Assembly (NCBI RefSeq): GCF_008033115.1
Contig: NZ_CP041203.1
Span: 1,612,001 to 1,676,000, forward strand
DNA length: 64,000 nucleotides
Reading direction: 5' to 3'
DNA from: Cellulomonas sp. Y8
Lineage (GTDB): Bacteria; Actinomycetota; Actinomycetes; Actinomycetales; Cellulomonadaceae
Shown here: in pieces, positions 35,042-42,639 of the stretch
How the letters are laid out: each line of letters opens with the position of its first letter
Position numbering within the stretch: the first letter of the stretch is position 1
The notes under the pieces: generated by a model
The model's database searches: none
What the model was told of the DNA's origin: nothing
Seen by the model: only the letters and a program-made list of their open reading frames with translations
Program-made: the position numbers and the translations under genes

Positions 35042-35599
35042 TCAGGTCACCGTCACGCCGATCGACGTTCCAGCGATCACAGTCCACGCGACGAGGAAAC
35101 CAACAAGATCCCATGCCTTGGGTTGCGAACTGCTTCGAGGCGACCAATCACTCGGGTTCCCGGAGTCGGACCACGCCACCCAGTCCATGCCTGTAGCGAT
35201 CGATCGCGGCAAATGCGAGATCCCGACTGCCAAGTGGGCCGCGCCGAGAGAAAAAAGCAAGCGGGCGAGCCGGATGAATAGCGCCGCCGCGGTATTGATA
35301 TAGACGACCAGGCAGGCGGCACCTGGGACGAAATTCGCGATGTGTCCGATCGCGGATGCCGCGTGGACGATGCTGCGGCCCCCGAGTCGCACTCGGATGT
35401 CCGGAGCTCCGCCCCAATGCGCGGCCACGAGCGAGCGCGCCCCGAGCAGAGCTCGGGTCAGTCGACCCCTCCCGCCCTCACCGCGCGAGGCAATGAAACG
35501 AATCACCTGCAGCGGCATGAGATTCGCGACGAGCATCGCGTGCACCGCGGTCCCCGGCAGAACCGGCTTGTAGCTACCCGGTGGCGTCACACCCGACAT
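35042..35599 (-). CDS. hypothetical membrane protein
   Basis: A protein of about 185 residues with three or four hydrophobic segments (AVHAMLVANLMPLQVIRFIAS, AIGHIANFVPGAACLVVYINTAAALFI, LVGFLVAWTVIAGTSIGV). The ATG at 35599 has no good ribosome binding site and the frame stays open for another 120 bases upstream (GFGQWEQSIFEWTGL), so the start may lie further out or the gene may be truncated at its 5' end. It ends 40 bases before the 68-residue gene. No family recognised. Confidence 0.5.
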   Translation of the reverse strand: MSGVTPPGSYKPVLPGTAVHAMLVANLMPLQVIRFIASRGEGGRGRLTRALLGARSLVAAHWGGAPDIRVRLGGRSIVHAASAIGHIANFVPGAACLVVYINTAAALFIRLARLLFSLGAAHLAVGISHLPRSIATGMDWVAWSDSGNPSDWSPRSSSQPKAWDLVGFLVAWTVIAGTSIGVTVT

Positions 35600-35721
35600 G
35601 CCGGCGGCAAGTCCTGTCCACTCGAAGATACTCTGCTCCCACTGTCCGAAACCGCCGCCCCAGACGCGGGCGCAGCGTTGCCGGCGATCCGACCGATCGG
35701 TCGGGGTCGGCCGCGGTCCCG

Positions 35722-36078
35722 TCAGGCGCCGTCCGCCTGCGCGATGCAGAACTGGTTGCCGTCGGGGTCGGCGAGCACCGTCCATCGGAACCCGGGCATC
35801 TGCTGCTGCGCCACCAGCGACGCGCCGTCCGCGAGCAGGGCGCGCACGGCGGTCTCCCGGTCCTGCGCGTGCATGTCGAGGTGCACCCGGTTCTTCCCGG
35901 GCGTGGGGTCGGCGACCTTCTGGAACGCGAGCGCGGGGCCGTCGGGCCGGTCGACGGTGACGAACCAGCCGTCCGCCTCGTCGCGCACGGTCCCGCCGAC
36001 GTGCCGGGCCCACCACGTCGCCAGAGAGACCGCGTCGGTGGTGTCGAAGGTGATCATGCCTACGGAGAGCGTCGTCAT
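35722..36078 (-). CDS. VOC-family (glyoxalase/bleomycin-resistance fold) protein
   Basis: A 118-residue single-domain VOC protein: MITFDTTDAVSLATWWARHV, KNRVHLDMHAQD and FRWTVLADPDGNQFCIAQ give the paired beta-alpha-beta-beta-beta modules and the metal-ligand positions (His and terminal Glu/Gln region). TACGGT lies six bases before the ATG at 36078, indicating a leaderless message. This is high-GC chromosomal-type coding, unlike the genes on its left. Substrate unknown. Confidence 0.88.
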   Translation of the reverse strand: MTTLSVGMITFDTTDAVSLATWWARHVGGTVRDEADGWFVTVDRPDGPALAFQKVADPTPGKNRVHLDMHAQDRETAVRALLADGASLVAQQQMPGFRWTVLADPDGNQFCIAQADGA

Positions 36079-36090
36079 GGCCACACCGTA

Positions 36091-36360
36091 GAGCGGCCGC
36101 GGGGGTGACCTGCACGACCCGGTGGGTCACCAGCCCGTCCCGCTCGTGCCGCGGGGCCGTGACGACATCGCCGACCTCCACGGCGGCCGGGCGGTGCCTA
36201 GGAGCCCGCCTCGTGGCGACTCTGTGCGAGAAGCTGCCCTTCGCCGCCTGCGGGTGTCGGGAACTCGAACTCCGCCGGGTCTTCCCGTCCACGCACCACG
36301 AGATCGACGTTGGGAGCCGAGCACGCTGCGCCGATCATGATCAGTCCGAAGGACCACAGG
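36091..36360 (-). pseudogene. decayed gene fragments
   Basis: Two pieces of protein-like sequence without starts. At about 36091-36194, VEVGDVVTAPRHERDGLVTHRVVQV is a fragment of a signal peptidase I-type domain (the H-R-V segment after the catalytic region). At about 36198-36360, ASIGLWSFGLIMIGAACSAPN then FEFPTPAGGEGQLLAQ looks like the end of a membrane protein. Neither has a usable start codon. Confidence 0.4.
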
Positions 36361-36395
36361 CCGATCGACGCCCGCGCCCACTCCAGTCAAGGGAC

Positions 36396-36757
36396 TTAAG
36401 ACTTCGGGCGGGGGGTTAGACCGGCTGCGAGTCGGTCGCCGCGCGCTGGGCGACGCCCCGCGCCGACCAGCATGATCGCGTACAACGCCAGAAGCACGAG
36501 GCCCACGACCTCCGCGTTCCAGCCGCTCGGCAGAGCGAACAGGGCGATCGCGCCCCCGCCAGGACGACCACCGCACTCGCTGGGAGAACCAGCCGAAGTG
36601 CCGCACGGTGCGCAGCGCGCCACGCACCCTCCGACCGCTGAGTCTTCTGAGTCCGGATTCCGACCATCCCGTTCGCGGGCAACGCCCCGCGGGCGGCGCC
36701 CCAGACAACCCCAGTCACGACGACTGCGAGCACGATAGTGATGATGATTGGTGCCAT
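36396..36757 (-). pseudogene. SdpI-family membrane protein, frameshifted
   Basis: The first part (MAPIIITIVLAVVVTGVVWG, then ANGMVGIRTQKTQRSEGAWRAAHRAA) is the SdpI/YhfL-type motif of immunity or membrane proteins. The second part (GAIALFALPSGWNAEVVGLVLLALYAIMLVG) is in another frame; the switch is at a run of five C on the plus strand (36553-36557) and one more base restores a protein of about 120 residues. GGGGGAA precedes the ATG. It follows an XRE regulator by nine bases, as in the SdpI/SdpR type of operon. Confidence 0.7.
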
Positions 36758-36765
36758 GTTTCCCC

Positions 36766-36996
36766 CTACGTCAATGTGACGTCGACGCCCGGACCGGCGC
36801 CCGAGTCGTCCACGTGAAACAGCTCATCCACGCGCGTCCCCAGCGCGGCCGCCAGACGGAAAGCCAAGGGAAGACTCGCATCGAAGCGGCCACGCTCGAT
36901 CGCGATGATCGTCTGCCGCGACACCCCGACGACCTCCGCCAGGCCCGACTGCGTCATGCCGCGCCGCTCTCGCAGGTGACGGACGTCGTTACGCAT
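36766..36996 (-). CDS. XRE-family regulator (small, YgzD-like)
   Basis: A 76-residue helix-turn-helix protein: MTQSGLAEVVGVSRQTIIAIERGRF is the HTH_3 domain, followed by a short tail. These small regulators typically control a neighbouring membrane gene. Its ATG lies eight bases inside the end of the upstream membrane-protein gene and it precedes the SdpI-like gene by nine bases, so the three form one operon. Confidence 0.9.
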   Translation of the reverse strand: MRNDVRHLRERRGMTQSGLAEVVGVSRQTIIAIERGRFDASLPLAFRLAAALGTRVDELFHVDDSGAGPGVDVTLT

Positions 36997-37414
36997 CGTC
37001 GACCACCCTTGCGCGCCACCCCAACCGGAGCCGCACCACGAGGTCGATCACGACGATCGCCAACGCGCCGATCAGCACCACCCGAACCACGGCCAGATCC
37101 GGGATGAGGAGGCTGAGCACCGTGGACAGTGCCATCGCGCTGAGCGCGTCGGGGGCCACTCCGCCCAATGCGTCTTTGAACACCCCCCGCTCGACCGAGT
37201 CCGATGCGAACTCGGGCCCCCGCGCGTCGGCTGTGCGTGCAGCGAGTGTCCGCGCCCCGAAGTGGACGGCCGCCGCGACGGCGACCGCCAATCCGACGCC
37301 GGCACCCGACAGCAACGATCCGATGCCGTCGCCGACAGCGGCTCCAAGCACCGCCCCCAGAGCGACGAGCACCACCAGCGTGGCACTTGCGGTAGCGATC
37401 GGCCTCCCTGTCAT
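36989..37414 (-). CDS. membrane protein of the XRE/SdpI operon
   Basis: A 141-residue protein with four helices (ATASATLVVLVALGAVLGAAVG, SGAGVGLAVAVAAAVHFGA, LSAMALSTVLSLLIP, VVRVVLIGALAIVVIDLVV). Proteins of this shape usually precede the small XRE regulator in actinobacteria and firmicutes. The ATG at 37414 follows an AT-rich promoter-like region; the gene is first in its operon. Function unknown. Confidence 0.72.
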   Translation of the reverse strand: MTGRPIATASATLVVLVALGAVLGAAVGDGIGSLLSGAGVGLAVAVAAAVHFGARTLAARTADARGPEFASDSVERGVFKDALGGVAPDALSAMALSTVLSLLIPDLAVVRVVLIGALAIVVIDLVVRLRLGWRARVVDDA

Positions 37415-37424
37415 GCACAGCAAT

Positions 37425-37440
37425 GTAAAGCGTACTTAAC
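37425..37440. promoter_or_regulatory. inverted repeat at the operon promoter
   Basis: GTAAAG-CGTA-CTTAAC is a dyad with five of six matching positions, eleven bases from the ATG of the membrane gene. Its place and low GC make it a good candidate for the operator bound by the XRE protein. From 37441 to 37700 no gene is supported. Confidence 0.45.
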
Positions 37441-37703
37441 ACGCGTGCAACCGGGTGCAGCCAGGTTGCCTGGTCCCCGAGCGCGGCCGCTGTCGCGTAG
37501 ACCCCCAGGGCGGCACCGGCCGCTGCCTGAATCGCTCCTCAGGCGTGCCACGCGCTGGGATCGGGGTACTCCACGGCTGGGCTTCCACGGCGGCGTTGAT
37601 GGTCGCCTATCGGTTCGACGGCGACCTCAGACCGCGGTGCGGCCGTTTCCGGCGCATCACGATCCACTGACCTGCAAGAACGTGGCTCCTGGCGGAACGA
37701 CGA

Positions 37704-37732
37704 AGGCCCAGCACCGTCTCGGGGCTGGGCCT
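37704..37732 (-). terminator. tRNA terminator hairpin, left copy
   Basis: AGGCCCAGC pairs with GCTGGGCCT across an 11-base loop. It lies just downstream, in the sense of the minus strand, of the tRNA 3' end at 37749. The same hairpin accompanies the second tRNA 3' end at 41547. Confidence 0.6.
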
Positions 37733-37748
37733 CGATCCCGCTGTCACA

Positions 37749-37793
37749 CTGGGTGCGCCCGGAGGGACTCGAACCCCCAACCTTCTGATCCGA
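37749..37793 (-). repeat. attachment site, left copy (tRNA 3' end, probably tRNA-Arg)
   Basis: On the minus strand this reads as the last part of the anticodon loop, the anticodon stem (TCAGA), variable loop, T-arm (GGGGGTTCGAGTCCCTC) and the acceptor end CGGGCGCA. The 5' half of a tRNA is missing. The same 45 bases recur at 41547-41591. The sequence matches what is known of tRNA-Arg(ACG) in actinobacteria. An integrase gene remnant begins 149 bases to the right, so it is an attachment-site scar. Confidence 0.8.
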
Positions 37794-37941
37794 GGCCTGA
37801 GTGGCGAAACGCCGACTTGAGTGGTTTCGCAGACGCCACCACTCAGTGGGCGGTCGATCCGACTGAGGCACTCGCAGCGTGAACGTGCGTGGCAAGAGCT
37901 ACCCCACTCACCCGGTCAGGACGCCAGGTAGCCAGGTGCGT

Positions 37942-38370
37942 ATGGACACGACGATGACGCCCCCAGCATGCGCCTGTTGGGGCGTGAGTTTGCAGCGGTG
38001 GGCCGCCAAGATGGACGTCGCGAACAACTCGCCGAAGACCATCTCCGAGCGACTGAGGATCGTCCGCTCGGCAGCTCGGGACACAGGGCTGGCCGACTGC
38101 CTTTTGACGGCGGACGCGATGACTCAGTGGCTTCGACTGCTTCGCAACCCCGAGTCCCGGGCGACGTACTACCAAGCGCTGCGGGCGTGGTCGATCTTCC
38201 TTGTCCGCGAGGGGTACCGCGACGACGACCCGACGCTGCGTGTCCCCCGCCCGAAGGTCCCAGCGGCGGCGCCTCGGTCCCTGCCCGACGATTCGGTACG
38301 CCGCGCGCTGGCGGGAGCGGTGCTCGAGGGCGGCGCTGGCCGCGCACGCGGTGCGCGCCACCGTCTGTGA
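37942..38370 (+). pseudogene. tyrosine integrase, N-terminal fragment
   Basis: The first 120 residues align with the intact integrase at 41740 almost position by position (LQRWAAKMDVANNSPKTISER, LTADAMTQWLRLLRNPESRAT, RSLPDDSVRRAL), that is, the SAM-like DNA-binding domain. After RRALAGAVL the similarity stops; the whole catalytic domain with R-H-R-H-Y residues is missing. It lies next to the left attachment site in the same geometry as the intact gene next to the right one. Confidence 0.82.
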
Positions 38371-39189
38371 CGTGCTCGCTGCCGGCATCACCAGCGCGTG
38401 GTCGCCCGCGCAGCGCCCCGCCCAGGCCGGGTGGTTGCTGGACCGGGTCCGCGCAGCAGACGGCGACCAGGTGCCCGCGCCGCGCCGCGGCGCCGGACTC
38501 GCACGCGTGAGCGCGACCGACCTGCCCGGGGCGTCGCGCCCGGGCGGACGCGGGCAGCATGCGGATGCCCGAGCGCGAGCGTTGCTGCCGTTCACGCCGA
38601 CGATCGCCCAGGAGACCAGCGGCCTGTACGTCGCCGCGGCGATCCCTCCGGGATCGCGCCGCGTCAGGCAGGAGGTCTGGATGCACGAGGTCCGATCCAC
38701 CCTCGCCGGCGCCCGCATCCTGCGGGACGCTGCCGAGAACGTGCTGGGGGTCGCTTGCCTGAGGACCGCGCGCAACGCCTCGAGGCGGCACTCGACCTGC
38801 GGTGGCGGCTGCCGGTCCTGCGAGGCATATCCACACGCGACCTTGCCTCCCGGGTACGGACCTTCCACCTGGCGGGCTGGTCGGTCGCGGACCTCGTCAA
38901 GGCGATCGACCGCACCCCGGACGGGGCGCCGCACCCGCACGACGGCGCCCGTGGGGTGCGGTGGGCGCGGGGGTGGCTGGTCGCGCGGCTCGCGGCCTGG
39001 CTCGACGCCGACGGCGTGCCCCTGCCGGCCCCGTCCCAGGTCGCTGAGGCCTGCCGCGCCGCCGCCGTCGAGCGAGCCCGACAGCGACGGCAACAGCCCG
39101 CGACCGCCGGTGTCCCCGGCCGCCGGTCGCCGGGGTACCTGGCGTGCAAGGCGGCCTTGGCCGAGGCCCGCGCCCTCGCGCGGCACTGA
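38371..39189 (+). pseudogene. replication- or regulation-type remnant
   Basis: From about 38780 to 39189 the plus strand reads LRWRLPVLRGISTRDLASRVR, TFHLAGWSVADLVKAIDRTPDG and GVRWARGWLVARLAAWLDADG, a helical DNA-binding-like module often seen in actinobacterial plasmid or element replication proteins. The upstream part (38371-38780) holds no consistent frame. It is read as the 3' end of a deleted gene. Family naming is tentative. Confidence 0.4.
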
Positions 39190-39200
39190 CGCCAGACCAC

Positions 39201-39440
39201 TAGGGCGTGTTGATTAACCGCGTTGATGTCGTCGTGGGCGAGGGTTGATGGGTACGCACGGAGATCTCGGACGAGGTGCGGTCGGTCGTCGAGCCGTTGC
39301 GGCCGTCGTCGCAGGGTGCAGGTCGCCCGTGGTCGGACCACCGTGGCGCGATCGAGGGAATGGTCTGGAAGTACCGCACGGGCTCGCCGTGGCGGGACGT
39401 GCCGGCCCGGCTCGGGAAGTGGAACTCGATCTACCAGCGG
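39201..39440 (+). mobile_element. IS5-family insertion sequence, 5' fragment
   Basis: GGGCGTGTTGATTAAC at about 39204 looks like a terminal inverted repeat. It is followed by EISDEVRSVVEPLRPSSQ, GRPWSDHRGAIEGMVWKYRT and GSPWRDVPARLGKWNSIYQR, the conserved DUF4096-type N-terminus of IS5-group transposases. The reading ends at about 39437 and the DDE catalytic part is missing. 39440-39580 has no supported feature. Confidence 0.75.
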
Positions 39441-39581
39441 GTGGGGGTGGTCATGCGTATGGATGTGCGGCGACCCTGCGAGCCACCGGCCGCCACGTGT
39501 TGCGCGGGGGACGCGGCACTCACCGGCTGAGCCCCGGCCGCTGCTTCGTGCTCACGCCATGGGTGTAGACGGCCGTGTCGC

Positions 39582-40199
39582 TCAGCCGGGCGTCAGTCGA
39601 GACAACCCGCGCCGTGCCGACGCACGGACCCACCCGCGAGGATCCTGGAGCCCTGACTCCAGCGCCGCACGTTCCGACGGTGTAGCCACGCGGCTGAGCG
39701 CCTGGATCGCGTGCCCGCCGATCGTGGGGTCACCCACCAACGACGCCAGCAGAGCAGCTGCCTCCGGACGCTTCGACTTGCCCAGCGCGAGCGCCAGCAT
39801 CTCCCGGCCCCGCCCGAACGCCGGTTCGACGACCAGCGTCACGTAGTCGTCGTAGTACACATCGCTGAACAGGACGTTGAGCGCGTTGCCGATGGTCCAG
39901 CGCATGCCGGTACCGGTCGGGTCCTCCTGCGGATCCAGCTCGCGGAAGTCGCTCAGGAACCGCTGTCGCACCTCCGGGCCCGCCCACGGCACCGAGAGAG
40001 CGCGCACGAGCTGGTCCTTCAGGCGCGGGTCGTCCACGCGGTCGAGCCACGCCAGAAGAACGGGGACCGCGGCCCGGTATCGCACGCCGGACGTCCGCAG
40101 GGCGCTGACCGACGAAGTCCTCACCCCAACGGACTCGAGATCCCGCAGGATCTCGTCTTCCCGAGGCCGCAGCTCCTCGGTGCGGGCGTTGTCACTCAC
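39582..40199 (-). CDS. HEAT-repeat immunity protein for the RHS toxin
   Basis: A 205-residue all-helical protein with repeats of the type RYRAAVPVLLAWLDRVDDPRL and EAAALLASLVGDPTIGGHAIQALS, that is, HEAT-like repeats. Its GTG start overlaps the stop of the RHS toxin by four bases (GTGA), so the pair is translated together. HEAT-repeat proteins are an established class of immunity proteins placed after polymorphic toxins. It should bind and block the nuclease tip encoded upstream. Confidence 0.75.
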   Translation of the reverse strand: MSDNARTEELRPREDEILRDLESVGVRTSSVSALRTSGVRYRAAVPVLLAWLDRVDDPRLKDQLVRALSVPWAGPEVRQRFLSDFRELDPQEDPTGTGMRWTIGNALNVLFSDVYYDDYVTLVVEPAFGRGREMLALALGKSKRPEAAALLASLVGDPTIGGHAIQALSRVATPSERAALESGLQDPRGWVRASARRGLSRLTPG

Positions 40200-41391
40200 A
40201 TCAGGAGTCTAATCACGTTGATGTGCCCGGCTGTGATCTCGTCGCGCAGGGCCGAACTGAACGTCGTCGATTCGCGGACGTAGAGGTTGAACGCCATGCC
40301 GTTTTGCTGCGCGTAGAGGTTGAAGTCCTTCAGCTGGGCGGTGTAGCTGAGGTGCGCGACGTTCTTGACTTCGCCGATCGCGGTGGCTGTCAGCTCGTCG
40401 GGGATTCGGTCGTTCGCTGTCCCGCTCAGTGACGGGATGCGCTGGGTGTTCTTGACGATTCCGGCGGCCTGTTCGCCGGCGATTCCGGTTGCGCGGACAC
40501 CCGCCATGCTGTCGTCCGCCGCGCCCGAGGCGGCCCTCGATCCCGATCCGCCGAATGAACCGACAGTCACCGCGGTGGCCGTCGTGAGGCTGCCGAGCTT
40601 GTAGGACCAGTCGTAGGTCGAGTCGCAGGCGTTGGGGTTGCCGATCAGCTCGAACGGGTCTCCTGCGGGGCTCCCGGTCATACGAGTGAGGCTGTTGGCA
40701 GCATTCATGAAGAAGTCGAGGACACCTGCGCCGAACGACTGCAGGGCGTTGTTGACCAGCGATTCGTCGTTGGAGTCGATGAGTGCTTCCCACCACTCCA
40801 AGCCCAGCGGGTCCACGAACTGCAGCGGGTTTCCGTTCGTGTAGCCGTACATCGATCGGGTCGCGTCGATAGCGGGGTCAACGGAGACGAACTGACCGGT
40901 GCTCGGGTCGTAGTAGCGTGCCCGCAGGTACACCAGGCGGTCGCGTCGGTGTACTCCCCGGCGAACCCGAACCTCGTGACGACTGCCACCGCGCTACCGG
41001 AGGTCGCGGCGATGGTCGGGGACCCGTACGGCTCGTAGTTGGACTCCGCGATCACCGCGGCTGTTGTGTCGGTGACAGTCCGGATCGACCCGAGGGCGTC
41101 GCCGTGCAGGAACTCGCGCACACCGGTGTCGTCGCGCTGCGCGCGTGGTGCGGTGCCAAGACCGTAGAGGTACGAGTGCTCACTGTCAGACAGCAAGAGC
41201 GAGACGGCGGATGTCCGATCCCAGACGAACTGCTGACCCTGGGGGGCGTCGCTGGCCGCGGCTAGCGTGGTGGTGGACCGAAGACCGTCCCCGTCGTAGG
41301 CGTACGACCATGTCTCAGCACCATCGCCCTCGATCGAGACGACCCGATCGGCGCCGTCGTAGGCCAGGACTCGGGCGTTCGCGCCCGTCTG
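40196..41391 (-). pseudogene. RHS-repeat toxin, C-terminal part with Tox-REase-7-like nuclease; frameshifted
   Basis: The upstream half (LAYDGADRVVSIEGDGAETW, EFLHGDALGSIRTVTD, RFGFAGEYTDATA) and the downstream half (YLRARYYDPSTGQFVSVDP, GYTNGNPLQFVDPLGLEWW) are the end of an RHS core, in two frames that join near 40937 if one C is added. After DPLGL comes a 170-residue tip ending EVKNVAHLSYTAQLKDFNLY and FNLYVRESTTFSSALRDEI, which matches the restriction-endonuclease-like Tox-REase-7 fold. The large RHS shell upstream is missing, so this is an orphan toxin tip carried in an element remnant, with an immunity gene directly after it. Confidence 0.78.
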
Positions 41392-41510
41392 GACTGCGCC
41401 TGCCGGAGCCGCCCGTCGCGGCTCCCGGGGGGCCCGAGGCGACGAGGCTCCGGCTCCGGCTGGGGAAGGGCGACCGACCTGGGCGCGACGTCGCTCCGGC
41501 GGGACGACGA

Positions 41511-41539
41511 AGGCCCAGCACCTCGTCGGTGCTGGGCCT
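41511..41539 (-). terminator. tRNA terminator hairpin, right copy
   Basis: AGGCCCAGCACC pairs perfectly with GGTGCTGGGCCT across a five-base loop. It is the counterpart of the hairpin at 37704 and stands just after the second tRNA 3' end on the minus strand. It lies in the right end of the degraded element, so that element supplied both the tRNA end and a terminator. Confidence 0.65.
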
Positions 41540-41546
41540 CTGCCTG

Positions 41547-41591
41547 CTGGGTGCGCCCGGAGGGACTCGAACCCCCAACCTTCTGATCCGA
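41547..41591 (-). repeat. attachment site, right copy (tRNA 3' end), left end of the ICE
   Basis: Identical over 45 bases to 37749-37793, from the anticodon loop to the 3' end of a tRNA on the minus strand. It marks the junction between the degraded element and the intact ICE, whose integrase starts 149 bases further right. The complete tRNA gene must lie at the other end of the ICE, beyond the window. Confidence 0.82.
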
Positions 41592-41636
41592 AGGTTGAGT
41601 GGCGACTGAGTGATCTGGACTCCTGGCCGGCTCCCA

Positions 41637-41716
41637 CCACTCAACCGGCGGCGCGCGTGCCCGCCGCGGTCGCGGCATGACGCGTACGGGCTGCCGCCTC
41701 CCCCACTCAACCGGCG
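41637..41716 (+). repeat. direct repeats near the integrase, possible arm-type sites
   Basis: CCACTCAACCGGCG occurs at 41637-41650 and again at 41703-41716. Related CACTCA/TGAGTG words are scattered around both attachment sites (for example near 37800-37915). Placed between attachment core and integrase start, they look like integrase arm-binding sites. Confidence 0.45.
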
Positions 41717-41739
41717 AGTTCAGGGGTAGGGACGTGAGG

Positions 41740-42639
41740 ATGACGACGACAACGATGCCGTACGCGTGCATCTGCGGTGGCCAGGCGCTACAGCGCTGGC
41801 TGGCGCACATGGACATGGCGAACAACTCGCCGAAGACGATCAACGAGCGGGCACGGATCGTGCGCGCCGCCGCGACGTCGACCGGCTTGCCCAGCTGCCG
41901 GCTGACCGCGGACGCGATGATGGAGTGGCTGCGCCTGATGCGCGAGCCCGGGTCGCGCGCGACGTACTACAACGCGCTCCGGGCGTGGAGCGTCTTCCTG
42001 GTACGCCAGGGGTATCGCGAGGACGACCCGACGCTGCTGGTGCCGCGCCCGAAGCTGCCGAGAGCGGCACCGCGGTCGCTCCCGGACGAGGCGGTGCACC
42101 GCGCGATCGCAGCGGCCGGCCTGCAGCTTCAGGCCAAGATGCTCCTGGGTGCTGTCGCCGGCTTCCGGCCGGGCGAGGTCGCCAAGGTCCGGACGCGGGA
42201 CTTCCGACAGGCCGAGGGCATGGTCGAGGTGGTCGGCAAGGGTGGCGTCCGGGACTACGTCCCCGTGGCGCCGGGCCTCGCCGAGCTCGTCGAGCTCATG
42301 CCGGCTCGCGGCCCGTGGTTTCCCTCTTCGCTCGACCCGCGACGTCCCATGACGTCGAACTCCCTATCCGCGAGCGTGTCGCGGGGCTTCAGGCGGGTCG
42401 GTGCCGAGGGCACGGCTCACCGGCTGCGGCACTGGTTCGCCAGCACGATGCTCGCCGAGGGCGTCGATGTGCGGGTCGTGCAGGAGCTGCTTCGGCATCG
42501 CTCGCTGGCAACGACGGCTCGGTACACGGCCGTGGGGCAGCAGCGACGCGTCGACGCGATCGCGACGCTCCCGCTGCTGCGCCCTACCGCCCGGGTGAGT
42601 GCGCGCACGAACTCGAACTCGATGGGACTGGCGGCATGA
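41740..42639 (+). CDS. tyrosine recombinase / ICE integrase
   Basis: A 299-residue site-specific recombinase. N-terminal SAM-like core-binding domain (LQRWLAHMDMANNSPKTINER) to about residue 105, then the catalytic domain with Arg143 (AGFRPGEV), Lys167, His227-Arg230 (HRLRHWFAS), His253 (LLRHRSL) and the nucleophile Tyr262 (TARYTAV). All key residues are present. It would catalyse integration into and excision from the tRNA gene next to it. The stop overlaps the next gene's ATG (ATGA), so the integrase is translated together with a coiled-coil surface protein. Confidence 0.93.
   Translation: MTTTTMPYACICGGQALQRWLAHMDMANNSPKTINERARIVRAAATSTGLPSCRLTADAMMEWLRLMREPGSRATYYNALRAWSVFLVRQGYREDDPTLLVPRPKLPRAAPRSLPDEAVHRAIAAAGLQLQAKMLLGAVAGFRPGEVAKVRTRDFRQAEGMVEVVGKGGVRDYVPVAPGLAELVELMPARGPWFPSSLDPRRPMTSNSLSASVSRGFRRVGAEGTAHRLRHWFASTMLAEGVDVRVVQELLRHRSLATTARYTAVGQQRRVDAIATLPLLRPTARVSARTNSNSMGLAA

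Larger units (their letters stand above)
37749..41546. mobile_element. degraded integrated element between two attachment sites
   Basis: Bounded by the two 45-bp tRNA 3'-end copies. It contains a truncated integrase, a replication-like remnant, an IS5-type fragment and an RHS toxin tip with its immunity gene, and ends in its own copy of the tRNA terminator hairpin. The catalytic half of the integrase is gone, so it could only move with help from the neighbouring element. Confidence 0.65.

Noticed and set aside
38371..38780. A functional gene between the truncated integrase and the replication-like remnant
   Set aside because: No frame keeps protein character across the stretch and no start signal is visible; treated as decayed DNA.
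41547..41591. A complete tRNA gene
   Set aside because: Only the part from the anticodon loop to the 3' end is present, at both copies; the D-arm and 5' acceptor strand are missing.
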